Assembly (NCBI GenBank): GCA_003952965.2
Contig: CM025855.1
Location: 7,721,459-7,785,458, forward strand
Length of the DNA stretch: 64,000 nt
Source: Morella rubra
Taxonomy: Eukaryota > Streptophyta > Magnoliopsida > Fagales > Myricaceae
Direction: 5' to 3'
Shown piece after piece: positions 23,351 to 35,171 of this stretch. The notes beneath the pieces are model-generated. The model saw only the letters and a list, made by a program, of their open reading frames with translations. It made no database searches and had not been told where the DNA came from. The translations under genes and the position numbers were made by a program. Position 1 is the first letter of the stretch; the number at the start of each line of letters is the position of its first letter.

Positions 23351-24360
23351 TTCAAAGGAAAGTAACTATATTTGTATTTTGACTTAAAAAATACTAATTA
23401 AGAATAATTTTAAAACTCTTTAGAATCGGCCACTTCTATGAACCAAGTGGGACTTGACTTTATACGAATGCATCAGAATCTTCTGCAAGATAGATTTTAA
23501 TGCCAACCTGACACCGGTGAGTTAGATTTAGTGCTGGCTGAAAGTGATTCGCTAAAGCGGTCCAACCAATGGAACGAGTAGGTTAAAACAAGCCCATTAA
23601 GCACCCCAAGGGGGGCATGCTTTGTTCCACCTGACAGGTCGTGTATTGGGAGCCAAAGAAGCCCAAAAAGGGTAACAAAAACTGAAAATATCAGCTATGG
23701 GCCATTTCTTGGGTTCTCCTTAAAGATCAAAAGCACTAATTCATGGTAATGGGCTTCCTTATACACCATGTGAGGCCCAGAATTTCAACACAAACGCCTA
23801 CCCCAGCAAAAACCCGTTATGTTGTGAACATTACAAAGGCCTAATTACAATTTGATTCGCTCGCAGAGGGCTATTAGGGTCAGCCAACAGAGGCTCTAAG
23901 TAATCGAGCAGATTTTCTTTTCTTTTCTTTTCTTTTTATCCACTTCTGAATTTACATTATGGGAAAACTTGGCTGGGTCCAGTTAACGACTCATCGCATT
24001 TAATGCATGGAAAGTGTTTGTTTTAAAGCTTGAAAAAACGAAGAGAGAGAAAAGTGCCCTCTTGTGAGCAATTAGGGCGCGGGGGGGACCAAAAGGGAAT
24101 GCACATTAATGATGGTCCCTTGTGAGGTCTCTTGGTGGACAATTGCCCTTGAGTCTCATACATGTCCATGCTAATCTCATCACACACGAACACCAGCGGT
24201 TAGGTTAGCTGGGGGGACTGACTATGTTGAGTCTGACTCATGTCTGAGTGGAGCAAGGACCCACCAGGAAAAACAAACTTAATCTTGGTGTGACCCTCTC
24301 TAGTCCTCTTCCCTCCAGCAACAAGTACTCCGTGGGTTTTAATTGGACCAGCTATACCTA
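23351..24360. other. Intergenic, nothing recognised
   Basis: Contains a TTTTC microsatellite near 23,917-23,936 and a G-run near 24,078-24,087. No exon recognised. Confidence 0.35.
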
Positions 24361-24567
24361 TATCACTACAAAAAAATTGACTTTTAGTGACAAAAATTTT
24401 TTGTCACTAAAAGTCAATATTTCGTCACTAAAAGAATTAGTGACGAAATATTTTCGTCACGAGCTCCGTCAGCGAATGAGCGTCACGAAATGTATTTCGT
24501 GACGAAATCTGAATTTCGTCACGAAAAGTTTTTAGTGACGGATATTTTTCGTCACTAAATATACTGA

Positions 24568-24895
24568 TCGATCGGTAATTTTCACGATCGGTCGTTGAAA
24601 ACGAAGTGATGGATCGATTGGAAAGGATCGATCTTATATTGACGATCGATCGGTCATAACGATCGATCGCTTAAGCAACGATCGATCGCTTAAGCAACGA
24701 CGATCGACGCTTTATATAAGCGATCGATCACTAAAGTATAACGATCGATCGTTATGCCATGGACGATCGGTCGTTTAATTCAGTGATGTAACATTGATTT
24801 ATGAACCGATCAATCGGTAGTATTGGACGATCGATCGGTTGAACAACAAACGATCGATCGCTGAATATGACGATCGATCAGTGGTGAGAGAATTT
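24568..24895. repeat. CGATCGATCG palindrome array, left zone
   Basis: Ten GATCGATC-core sites in about 330 bp, usually embedded as ACGATCGATCGC or ACGATCGATCGG, plus about five one-mismatch variants. The core is self-complementary, so each site reads the same on both strands. Spacing is irregular, roughly 15-60 bp. By analogy with TNPA sites of En/Spm these are candidate transposase-binding sites (inference). Confidence 0.85.
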
Positions 24896-25068
24896 TTTTT
24901 TTAAAAAAACAATAATAATATAAAATATTATATAACACGTACATTTTATAATAATAATACAATACTCACATTAATAAATATCAATAATAACATATAGTGA
25001 TCCATAATTAAATCGAAAATAATATCGTAATAATACATAATTAAAAAGTTATTACAATATACATGCAT

Positions 25069-26779
25069 CTACCTTTTTGAACCCCCAAACTGGCTGAATA
25101 GTCGCTTTGACATGTCGCTCATTTTCTTCTCCATTTCAGAGGACCAGTTCCTTCGATATTTCTGCCGTGCTCTTGCTCCTTTTGCATGCGCTCTTGTTCC
25201 TTGCATGCGCTCCTCGTGCTCTATTCGCATGCGCTCTTGCTCCCTTTTCATGCGCTCCTCCTGCTCCAACCGGATGCGCTCCTGCTCCACCCGCTGCTCT
25301 TCACGGTGGTCCCTCAGCGTGGCCTCCATCTCAGCTTGCTTCTTCGCAAATTCTTGCAAGTCTTTTTCTCTAGCAGCTCTCATCGCCTCTATCTCATCCC
25401 TTGCCTTTGCTAGCTGGTGCTGTAGATCAGAAGACTGTGTAGTTAAAGTTGATGAAGGCAAAGGCTTAACCGCCCGTCCTAATCCCCGAACATATCCCGA
25501 CTTCTTGCCCAATATCTCGGAATATACTTCAATTTCGGTGTAAGTCTTCCCTTCTAAATCACACTTACGCTGGAAGGCATCCATCCGTTCCTGAAAAAAT
25601 GACAATAATTACCAGAAACATTAATGTAGATAAACTATACATAAATTACATAAAGTAGATTGAAATGAAAGCGACTTACATAAATTTCTCTCGCTCCTTC
25701 CGAGGTCCAAATCCCATCTTTGTTTGTATAATTCTTTTTATATAGCTCTGCAGGATTGATATTGCCGCTTTCTTGATTTTTCTACATGACAATACATAAA
25801 GTTATTGACAAACAATATCAATAAAGTCTAAATTTAGTTGTTAACTTACCATGCAAGCTCGCTGGAACGAGCGCGAACCAGCAGCGTGGTTCACAGTCAA
25901 CTTTGATCTATTCTTCTTATTTTGCTCGCTTCGTTTCTGCGATATTTTAAGTAATTAAATATAAAAAGAATGTAATATTTAAGCAACAAGTTTTTGTAAT
26001 CACGTACCATAAATGCTTCGCTGGTGAACAGATCGCATAACTCCTTCCACTGTTCTTCTGTGGTATCAGGATGCGGCTTCAGCAACGCCGCCTCTTTACT
26101 CGGGAACTTCTTAAAATACGCATGCATTCGGTTGCGGTGCGTTCGACGTGCCGTCATCATTGTCTCGACCACCATCCTCACGTCCTCATGACGGGTGTAG
26201 TCAAGGTCGAAGTGGTCCTGCATAAGTACCAAAACATACAATATTACAATGATAAACGAAATGCGTCCACCAAAAATTTATGTTTACGAATTTAATCATA
26301 CCAACACCCGGTCCATAATGTACTCCTTCACTTCTGTAGGAACATCGACCCACTTGTTAACTGAGATCGGAATCAACCCTCGGACCAACATTCCAATCTT
26401 CGTCGATAGAATGGCAGCAGTGGAAGAAACTCCTCCACACTCTCCCTCCGGGATATACACCGATAGTTTCGCGGACCCAGACCCGGACCCAAGACTCTTC
26501 TCCAAACTGACTCCACGTGTCCTACCTCGCCCACGTTTAGAAGCTGATGTCGCTACATAAAATAAAATTAACAAAGTTAGTCGGTCGGTTAACTTAAGGA
26601 AATTGAAATATAACTTAGAATAATTTCTTACATGCACAACTACTAGGACAAGCTGGCGTGCCTTGACTCATGCCTTCATTCACTCTCGGAGAAGGAGCGC
26701 TCAGTGTAGGACTCGGGATTGGACTCATACTATGCAACTGTCCAGAAGTAACTGAAGGAAATTCTCGTCCACGCTTCAT
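25069..26779 (-). CDS. Ptta/En/Spm-type plant transposase protein (PF03004/Transposase_24 family)
   Basis: Spliced minus-strand gene inside the CACTA element. Exons: 26,632-26,779; 26,302-26,552; 26,008-26,217; 25,850-25,936; 25,680-25,781; 25,069-25,590, all with GT-AG junctions. The frame is open for about 439 codons. Recognisable blocks in order: KRGRGRTRGVSLEK, then KLSVYIPEG, VRGLIPISVNKWVDVP, the DHFDLDYTRHEDVR region, NRSKLTVNHAAGSRSFQR, GIWTSEGAREIY and YSEILGKKSGYVRGLGRAVKP. A long charged coiled coil follows (EQERIRLEQEERMKREQE). This order is what I know from the plant PF03004 transposon proteins. Its proposed role is DNA binding or helper function in transposition (family inference). 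The start is tentative, because an upstream exon could exist at the acceptor at 26,792. No stop or frameshift was found, so this is the best-preserved gene of the element. Confidence 0.8.
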
Positions 26780-26901
26780 TTCACCGTAGAAGCTGTGACA
26801 TAACAAAATAAACGATAAAGATATGGTAAACGAGACAGTAACAGTAAAAATTGTTCAGCAAACATCAACATTAGAAAGAAAAATATACATGAAAGAAATT
26901 A

Positions 26902-27498
26902 TTAATCAGAATCTGATTCTTGTGCGTTATCGCCCGATGCCTCATTCTCAGTAGAGTTGCTATCACTTTCGAATGAATCTTCGTCCCCACTTTCTTCGGT
27001 ATTCTCTTCAAATTCTGCTTCATTCCCCTCTGAAACATTGTTACTATCTATACGTCTTTTTTTCCGCCGATCAATTGCCTCAGAAGCTTGGATAACATTT
27101 GGCGTAACGTCTTCCCTCCGTAGTGGATTAAGATTAAACTGTCGGAAGTCTATAAACAAGTCAATGGCATCGTCCTCTTGATACGCTTCATTCACAATGG
27201 CTGCTCCCGATTCAATGTTTACATCAACTTCACCATCCGGATCCAGGCCGGGAATGTCATATGCATTTCTACACGACAACTTCTGCACGACTCGCCATGT
27301 AGGTCCATGCAGATTATCAACTAGATAAAACACTTGACTTGCTTGATTAGCCAAAACAAATGGATCTTTTAAGTACCACAGTCGGGAAGTGTTTATGCTC
27401 TTAAAGTTCACGTCGATACAAATTCCACGGTGATCTCCAACGTCCCACCAATCACACTTAAACAAATATACAGTATTTCCAGAACTCAAGCACTTCAA
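26902..27498 (-). pseudogene. Truncated TNP2-type CACTA transposase, DUF4216 tail only
   Basis: The reading frame opens directly after a TGA and shows the DUF4216 signature: VYLFKCDWWDV, then SRLWYLKDPFVLANQASQVF and WRVVQKLSCRNAYDIPG. The C-terminal third is very acidic (EENTEESGDEDSFESDS). In full CACTA transposases DUF4216 follows the catalytic TNP2 (PF02992) and DUF4218 regions. Neither is present upstream, where the frame runs into a short tandem repeat (27.48-27.68 kb). The remnant is therefore N-terminally deleted. Confidence 0.8.
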
Positions 27499-27682
27499 TA
27501 TTCATCCTCCATGCTTCTCAAACTGCATAATTTATTTCCAGAACTCAAGCACTTCAATAATCAAACATTAAATATAAAGCTCAAATTATACATGTATCAC
27601 TATTAAAAAAAATACTACTGTAATCATACTCCAGGCTTCTCAAACTTCATGATTCATTTCAGAACTCAAGCACTTCAATAAT
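27479..27682. repeat. Short tandem repeat at the transposase truncation point
   Basis: CAGAACTCAAGCACTTCAAT occurs three times (about 27,480; 27,538; 27,661). The preceding block (CTCCATGCTTCTCAAACT / CTCCAGGCTTCTCAAACT) occurs twice. The first copy overlaps the start of the DUF4216 remnant, so the repeat was made from transposase coding sequence. Confidence 0.7.
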
Positions 27683-27736
27683 TAAATATGAGAATATAAT
27701 AAATACATCAAGGTCAATAACTTGCAATCTGCCCTA

Positions 27737-28985
27737 ACCAGCGATCGATCGTTATATAGACGATCGATCGGATGTTCACCGATCGATCGTCATTATAAAG
27801 ACGATCGATCGGTGAACCTCCATCTAACAAACGATCGATCGCCAGAATATGGTGATCGATCGTGAGTAACCCAGATCGACAAAACAGCTTGCCAGCCTCC
27901 CACGCACTCAAATCCACGCCCAAAACACTCACAAATCATTCTCATGCAATACTAATTCTAATATATATATTAAAAACACTCTAAGAAGCTCTAATCAACA
28001 CAAATCCAATCCACAACACCCACGAATAGAAAAATAAAAATAACACCAAATAACCGACGAAATCAATCAAAAATCGTAGTGTAGGTTGAGGATATTACCT
28101 TTTGCACGAAATGTAGATCAAAACGAACTAGATTCACACTAAAATCTCACAAATGTCGCCCAAATTTTTCAATACTCACCCGGTTAAAAAACCAATGAAT
28201 TTGAGCTTGGGCTTAACCTTAAGGACTTCTAAACACTCTCACAACTAAAATGACGGTATGTAGACAAAATTAAAGAGAAAAATGGCTCCTTCCGCGAGTC
28301 TCTAGTTTTCTCTTGCCGTGGGTGTGTTTTTGCTCCACCCACGGCTTTAGAGCATCCTCGGGATTTCAAGCGCGATAAAACCGATCGATCGTTAATATTA
28401 CCGATCGATCGTTGAAGAGAATAAAAACGCCGTCGTATGAAGACCCAAAATTAACGATCCATTGGTACCAAAATATTAAACGACACCGTTATGTACCGAT
28501 CGATCGCCAATAATGCGATCGATCGGTTCTAATTATTAAAAAAAGTTTTTAGCCTAACAAATGACTTAATTATTAAAATTAATTTACTTATAATATCATA
28601 TTAATGCGTATCTCATACACATAAATTATAATCATGTGTTAAATAAGCGTTATGTCACTAATTTCAAATATCTTAATACCTCACTCATACTAACACAAAC
28701 AAAATACATCTATGTTACAACATGTATAACTTATAAATGCTTTCTTAAAAATTAATGATATGTACTTGATATGTTTTTATGTAATCTAAATACATCCTAA
28801 CATACTTTGTTAATATATATTTCTATGTTTCTAATCATTTAAACTCACATTATTTAAAAAAATTGAGGGTTACATTAAAAACTAATGTAGCGATCGATCT
28901 GCGTATATAACGATCGATCGGTTAGTGCACCCAAACGACGACGGACAACACGATGGATCGGTGTGCACTTACCGATCGATCGGTG
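27737..28985. repeat. CGATCGATCG palindromes, internal zone (three clusters)
   Basis: Clusters at about 27,740-27,870 (six sites), 28,380-28,525 (four) and 28,887-28,985 (three). They lie in the middle of the CACTA element between the DUF4216 remnant and the broken plant-transposon-protein ORF. Subterminal repeats are normally restricted to the ends, so this looks like an old end captured inside. Confidence 0.8.
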
Positions 28986-29314
28986 TATTTAGTTGTAAAG
29001 CAGTAAAATAAAAAACGATTTCTTGTTAAATTCTTTATATTAGTTATTTGATAAACCACTTATTTCGTTATTTTTGCCGACCAAAGGGTATATTGGTCAT
29101 TTTACTTATATAAGTGTCGATAAAGAAATACAAATAGAAAAACACGTACATAGTAATCAAAGTTTCTTCTGCATATCCACAGATAACAGAAATGTCTCAA
29201 ATACGTAAATAAAAAAACCAAATCCAAATAAACACAAATGTCTCAAACAGATAAATAAAACCATAAATCAAAATGTATGTCCCAAATAGATATAAAAAAT
29301 AACATAAAAATTCA

Positions 29315-30615
29315 TCAACGTCGAACAGCATCACGGAAAGTGGCCACGTCATCAGGAATATCTCCGGGAATCCTCTGTGGATCTGCCTCCATCTTGAAAT
29401 CATCCAGAGTCTTTTTAATTTCTTCCAGCTGCTCGTTGACGTCCGCCATATGAGCCACGACCGACTTGTTGCGCAGCATTGTCACAGTGCACTCCCCATC
29501 GAAGGCGGTCCGGAGCTCCTTCAGCTGCTCCTCCATTGACTGCATCCGCCTCTCAAATGGCTGTAGAGTGGCCTTCATAGTCGCGCCGACACGGCTGTCG
29601 AAGTCCGCAAATAGCTGGGCCACCCATGGAGGAGGCACTGCAGGTGCTCCCGTCTCCATAGGTGCCTCTGACGCTGATGTCGAAGGCCGTGATGCCTCCT
29701 CTACGGCCGCTGCTGCTCTACGAGCGAACCGTCGAGTCAATGCCCTCTTGGCCCCGGCTCCTGGACAGAGTGAACTTGTTCAGCGCACTCTTAACCTCCT
29801 TACGTGTATCCGAGGCAGCGATCACGACTCCCGAGAAATGAGGAACTGAGTCAGAAACACGCCGTATGGGAGGCTATATTCCTTAATTTCCCAAGCCTCA
29901 TCCATAATCAGCTCGAACATGTACAACGGAAAATCTATCCGCGTCTGCTGACCCAGTAAGAGCATGCACTGAGCTCTCGTGAACGGCACTCGGTGGAATG
30001 AGTTCTGCCATCGACGTTCGGCGTCCAGATAAGGTGCAAAATCCGCCAAAACTCACTGAACTCACTCTGCTTAATTATGCTGCCCACCACTGCAGAGGTC
30101 TTCCCAGTCATCAGCGTCCACAAATCCTGCTCTGATGTCCTCTGTTCATCATTCAGGGGTACCGCCGGGAAACAGGGGCTCTCGGGCCGGGGGCAGTTTA
30201 AGAAATCGGCAATGACGTCTGCCGAGAATAAGAACTGCACGCCTCGCACCTCTAGCTGCACCTCAGGTGCTCTATCTACCGAGACGAGTGCACAGAAGAA
30301 ATCTTGCACAACTGCGTCCACGCAAAACCCTTCAGTCCACGAGAGCTGATGAATAAACCCTTGGTACTCGAAGAGCTGGTAGAGGGAGTGCTCCTCATAC
30401 AATAACTGATCAAAATCAGAGAGCGTCACAGGACGCTCTTTGGCCACTGGCGCCCCCTCAGGTACTCCATTCGCCTCTCCAAGGTCATCATTGATCAGCG
30501 ACTTCTTGCTCTTGGGACGACGATCCCGTCCCGGTTCTCGTTGTGCGTGCACGCTTAACTCCTGACATTTTATGTATACTGCAAAAGTTGTATATAAATA
30601 TGTGTTAATAAGCAA
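29315..30615 (-). pseudogene. Plant-transposon-protein ORF (PF20167-like), frameshifted
   Basis: The first part reads HSLYQLFEYQGFIHQLSWTE, then VVQDFFCALVSV, VRGVQFLFSADVIADFLNCP, and a DLWTLMTGK-like block, which I associate with the putative plant transposon protein family. Near 30,045 the family-like sequence jumps frame (to APYLDAERRWQNSFHRVPFT and ELIMDEAWEI). Near 29,824 it breaks again. The tail (29,315-29,740) encodes an Ala-rich stretch then a coiled coil (RRMQSMEEQLKELRTAFD). At least two frameshifts or stops make this a pseudogene. Short introns could explain part of it. Confidence 0.65.
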
Positions 30616-30659
30616 TCACAATAACGTATTACTTTAAAAAAAAAAGTAATCACAATCAC

Positions 30660-31775
30660 GTGACGATCGATCACTAAATGTGACGATCGATCACTAAATA
30701 TGGACGATCGATCGTTTATAAATGTTACGATCGATCACTAAATATACCGATCGATCACTAAATGGCGATCGATCAATTAATTTCACCGATCGAACGCTAT
30801 CGGTTAAAAGACGCGTTTCAGTGCACAGACGATCGATCGTCCATGCAACCAAACGCACAGTATCACTAAGGGATCGATCGCCACAAAGCGATCGATCGCC
30901 GTTTAATCAAAACGGTACGCTTCACATTGTAGCTTACCGATCGATCGCTTAGGTGTAAGCGATCGATCGGTAATAATAACCGATCGATCGTCTATATAAA
31001 CGATCGATCGCTCATGAATTGAAACGCACAGTTTCGAGGAGACGATCGATCGCTCACTAAAGCATCGATCGCTCCGTACCAAATTCAGCGATCGATCGGT
31101 GAATTTAACCGATCGATCATTTCATCTACCACTTACACTACGATCGATCGCCCATTTAGGCGATCGATCGTTACGGGAACAAAGACACACAGGCGTTCCA
31201 AACCCCAAAACAGGCCCAAAATCACCCAAAATTGATCCCATAATACTCCTAAACTCTTAAAACATGCATCAACAATAAAATAAATATATTTTACGGTCCT
31301 AAATGAATGATATAGCAAATTAGAAAACGTAAACTAAAAATTCCTACTGAACAACCACTTAATATTGCTTAAAAAATAATATAAGTACGTACCTTTGACG
31401 TAGAAGACAATGACAGATGATTCCACGCTTTTGAAAGACAATGCAGCACGAAATGGCTCCTTGCACTTTGAGAGAATTCAAGAGATTTCGCGGAGAGATA
31501 ACCGGTGGAAATGACTTCGGCGGTTTCATATAATTGTTTGTGACGATCGATCGGTAGTTACTTACCGATCGATCGCTATTTTCTGACACGTGGCGTCTTA
31601 CCATTCGTTGAACTGCGATTCGAAAATATTGACGGTTACACTTACCGATCGATCGCATATTTCCGATCGATCGTGTTTCGTATTTGCAGACGGTTACGAT
31701 ACCGATCGATCGTAATATATTGACGATCGATCGTCCTTCCGAATTTGCAGATGGTTACGATACCGATCGATCGGG
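30660..31775. repeat. CGATCGATCG palindrome array, right zone
   Basis: About 25 GATCGATC-core sites: 18 between 30,660 and 31,170 and seven between 31,540 and 31,775. Flanks vary systematically (ACGATCGATCGT, ACCGATCGATCG, GCGATCGATCGG, CGATCGATCACTAAAT). Two near-tandem copies share GTTACGATACCGATCGATCG near 31,695 and 31,755. Confidence 0.85.
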
Positions 31776-32003
31776 GGTGACGAAACTTTCCGTCACCAAA
31801 AAATTAACTTTTAGTGACAACAATTTTATTTCGTCACAAATAAAACTTTTAGTGACGAAATTGGTGACGAAAAGTAATTTCGTCACTAAAAACCTTTTTT
31901 GTGACGAAAATAGCATTTTGTCACTAAAAATTAACTTTTAGTGACGAAATTCAATTCGTCACCGAAAATTTCTTCACTAAAAGTCAATTTTCTAGGAGTG
32001 TAT

Positions 32004-33335
32004 ATTGTCCTCGAGACTCCTGTATAACGTTCTCACATGACTTGGAATCGAGCCATTCACACTCAACAGCTCCGTAGACCCCAACACTCCAGAGCAGTAC
32101 TGCTTTTGGAAAAGGCGTTGATTTGCTTGGCTGCAAGTGCTGAGCCACACACACGGTCCAGCCTCATTGATACCTAGATTGGCTTAATGACACCATTAAG
32201 ATTTAAGAAGGATGAAGGATGAAGGTTCGACCTAGCTAGAGGTCAAAGAGCAAATTAAGGCTGCTGCTTAATTAAGTCATGGACTAGCTAGAGTCGAAGC
32301 CCCAGCTGCCACAAGTCTCGTGCACATTATTTTAGCAGTCTGCAGTGTCCCAATCAGTCCCATTTTCCTGTTTCTCTCCAATGGGGGGAGCTTTAGGGAT
32401 CTTGAAAGGTGAATGATAAGCACTAAAGTGGCAAAAAAGCTGAGGTGCACTCGGACAGAGGGGTGCGTGGGACTTTTGACATGATGCAACAGTACTAATC
32501 TCGATAGAATAGGTATGCGTACGTGGTGTCATGGCTTGGTTTTGTGAAAAGAACGTTCTTCCTTATCGTCTCTCGATCTTCCCTAATGGTCCCATCCAGT
32601 TTTGGTCTACCCCGCCAGCTTGTGCCTGTGATTTACCCTACACTGACCATGACTTCTTTTTCTCTCTCTCTCTCTCTGATCACAGAGCCTTGGTCACTAT
32701 ATTTGTACGTGTATTTATTCCTATCTGAACTACGGCTTAAATGTTTTTGATCCAAGCTCCACTTGCACAAAATTTAATATCCTGCAATTAATTATGTTAT
32801 CCCAGAACATGTGTTTTCGGACTGGAATATATGTTACTGAAAGTTTTCACCTGAATAAATTTGCATAAAACGAGTACCCCGCGCGCGCTGCCACTACCAT
32901 TTGATACTTGTTAATTAATTTATTCATGCTCTCCAAAATTAAAGTTTTTTTTGTTTTGTTTTCTTTCCACTTGATTGGATGACTTCGAGTCACCAAATTA
33001 GATGCATGGCCCCCATGTGTATGCTGCACAATGAAGCCACGCACACGAGGACAACACCATATGTTCTTTAGGTTGGCCTACTGATCATTTACAATGCCCA
33101 CCTTATGCTTCGTTATTGTATCTCGGGAGGAGCTAGCTAGCTAATATAGATCTTAGTGTCCCTTTTATTTCCACAAGTAATAATATAATTCCTACCCAGG
33201 CCCACGTGTTGAATCTCGAATTACTTAGGTCTTGTATTACCAACCATTTTCTTTGAGGAAATTAATTTCTTCTTCGAACCATGACGGGAGAGGCCGCGCC
33301 AAGAAGTGAACAATTCTTTTTAGCACAGCCACTAG
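32004..33335. other. Intergenic, nothing recognised
   Basis: Outside the CACTA element. A CT microsatellite lies at about 32,660-32,678. No exon or RNA gene recognised. Confidence 0.4.
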
Positions 33336-33505
33336 ATTTACATGGTGTTTGGGAATAAAATTTTAGGATGTTGGTGAAAAAATGAGATAGTGAGAATAAA
33401 AAAGTTGGTGAAAAAGTAAAAAAAATTGAGAAAAAAGTGAAGAAAATTTTTTTTTGTAATGATGATAAAATTTTAGAGGGTAAAATTTTAAGAAAACAAA
33501 CGCTA
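33336..33505. mobile_element. Possible hAT-like MITE
   Basis: Runs from GGTGTTTGGGAATAAAATTTTA to TAAAATTTTAAGAAAACAAACGC, inverted ends with an A/T-rich centre. Similar in style to 15,365-15,575 and 951-1,132. No target duplication established. Confidence 0.35.
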
Positions 33506-35171
33506 TGTTAGACTAGGCTAGGGGTGAGGATTCTTATATTAACTGAGGCCTGAGGGCATATTAAGGTCTTGCAACGACTGTAGCTAGCTACTGAGAATTA
33601 TAGCCCTAGAAGATCCACCAGATGATCTTAAGATCTAGATTCCATCTAATTTAATTCGAACATGGCTACGGAGACTGAATGGTATTGAAGCTCTGATCAT
33701 CGTGGGGAGTACTGTTCTGCAGCATTCCAATTTATCGTCCAGTACCATGAATACCTTTGCAACATATAGCCTGGAAAATACTAGAAATATGTAAAACCCG
33801 TTGATGTCGTCTATATGAGGGCCCCGTCATTGCTTTCTGGTGAAAGGAAAATATGGACCGAGTGGCCCAGAAAATGGAAAAGGGAAAAATATTACTCAGT
33901 GACGGCCAACTACAAAGTGCACAGTCTTTGCCAAACTTTTTTTTCAAAACAGTCCCTACCTTATCTGGACCCTATCCTCTCCAACCTTCTTCCTTCCTTA
34001 CCTCCTACCAGCAATAATACAAACCATGTTTGGCTTCGTTCGCTGTTTTAGGTCACACGGGCGTGACCACAGTATGGTATCCACATGAACATAGACCCAC
34101 CACTGTTTTCTGCTACGGGTGCTCGAATTATAGGATAAACTTTAAGGCTTTTAATTATGTGCCCACTTCTAGCTGGCCATGTATCAGGCCCTGCAAGCAA
34201 GACTTAAAGTCAATCGAAAAATGTTGCAGGCTGATTAAGAAATATTGTATGCTCTACATTGTCCATGTGCTCTTTAATTATCAAATGGTCAAGTTCACTA
34301 ATTCTCTTTGGTATGGTCTTTACAAAACATGGGGTTCTACATGCTTACCAAAAAGCCGTAGTCAGTTTCTAGTTGAACATGGCTTTGGAACCAAATGTTC
34401 TGGAGAACCATTTCTTTTTAAACAGATTTAAGTTGATTTACTTTTTGTATCTTTTCAGTATTTGCTTATGTTTCTTTTTAAATCTCCATCGATCCAATAT
34501 CAAATTTGGTCACACGCCTTCGGTTCCGAATCAGCTGCATGAGTTATAGATTGATGTTAATTGTAAAGAGGATAGACATGCATATCGAAGTTAAGGTTCC
34601 ACGGAAGAGGATTCACGACTAGTTTTGATTACGATCTATACATATCCCAATGAAAGGGGATATGTCTCCAACTTATGATCATTATTTTGAAAAGGAGCTC
34701 AGCCCTTTGAGAATGAAGTCTACACAGTAGATGTCAATGGCGGGTACCACGTGTTTAGTAGGTGTTCTAAATGCTATAAGGATCGATGGTCTTCAAGTTC
34801 AATTGTTGAATGAAAATGCATGCACCTCCAATTAGGGTTATCTCGAACAGTTTTCATGTTTATTCATGTCCATTTCGCATAGATTGCAACCGCGCAATGA
34901 TACAAGTCTATAATGTTTAGTCAAAAGAGATTTACATTTTAGGTTTCTGCTCATCCAACCAATTAGTTTCCACCAACTCCTATATGGATCCAAAAGAGAT
35001 TCCATTTTCTACAGGAAAAGCCAGATAATTCTCTCAGATGAGGGACAAGAGAAGAAAAGCTAGCCTAAAGAAATTAAGTAGCTAGCACAGAGAATCCATC
35101 ATGTACTTTTATATAATCAGGAAGAATTAATATCTAGAATGCTAAATATTTTTTTTTGATGAGATGGACCC
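33506..35171. other. Intergenic, nothing recognised
   Basis: A 133-codon open frame near 34,030-34,431 has no recognisable domain and is probably chance. No RNA gene or complete transposon recognised. Confidence 0.35.

Larger units (their letters stand above)
24364..32000 (-). mobile_element. Composite CACTA transposon, 7.6 kb, TSD TAT
   Basis: The left end begins CACTACAAAAAAATTGACTT and the right end, read on the minus strand, begins CACTCCTAGAAAATTGACTT. The following TTTAGTGA is shared. Both ends are flanked by TAT (24,361-24,363 and 32,001-32,003), the 3-bp target duplication diagnostic of CACTA elements. Inside the termini are TTTAGTGACGAAA/TTTCGTCACTAAA repeats, then arrays built on CGATCGATCG. 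Genes run on the minus strand: a broken plant-transposon-protein ORF (29.3-30.6 kb), a truncated TNP2 tail with DUF4216 (26.9-27.5 kb) and a readable spliced PF03004-type gene (25.1-26.8 kb). No TNP2 catalytic domain was seen in any frame, so the copy is probably non-autonomous. The intact ends and TSD suggest insertion was not very ancient. Confidence 0.93.

Noticed and set aside
25107-25543. Open frames of 75-143 codons on the + strand
   Set aside because: They are antisense shadows of the charged coiled-coil exon of the minus-strand transposon gene and consist of Cys/Ala/Ser-rich repeats forced by that sequence.
24568-31775. GATCGATC arrays as a CRISPR-like or Dam-site array
   Set aside because: Spacing is irregular, repeats are short palindromes, and the arrays lie inside a plant CACTA element with target duplication.
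34030-34431. 133-codon + strand open frame
   Set aside because: No recognisable domain, no codon or splice context, and surrounded by non-coding sequence.
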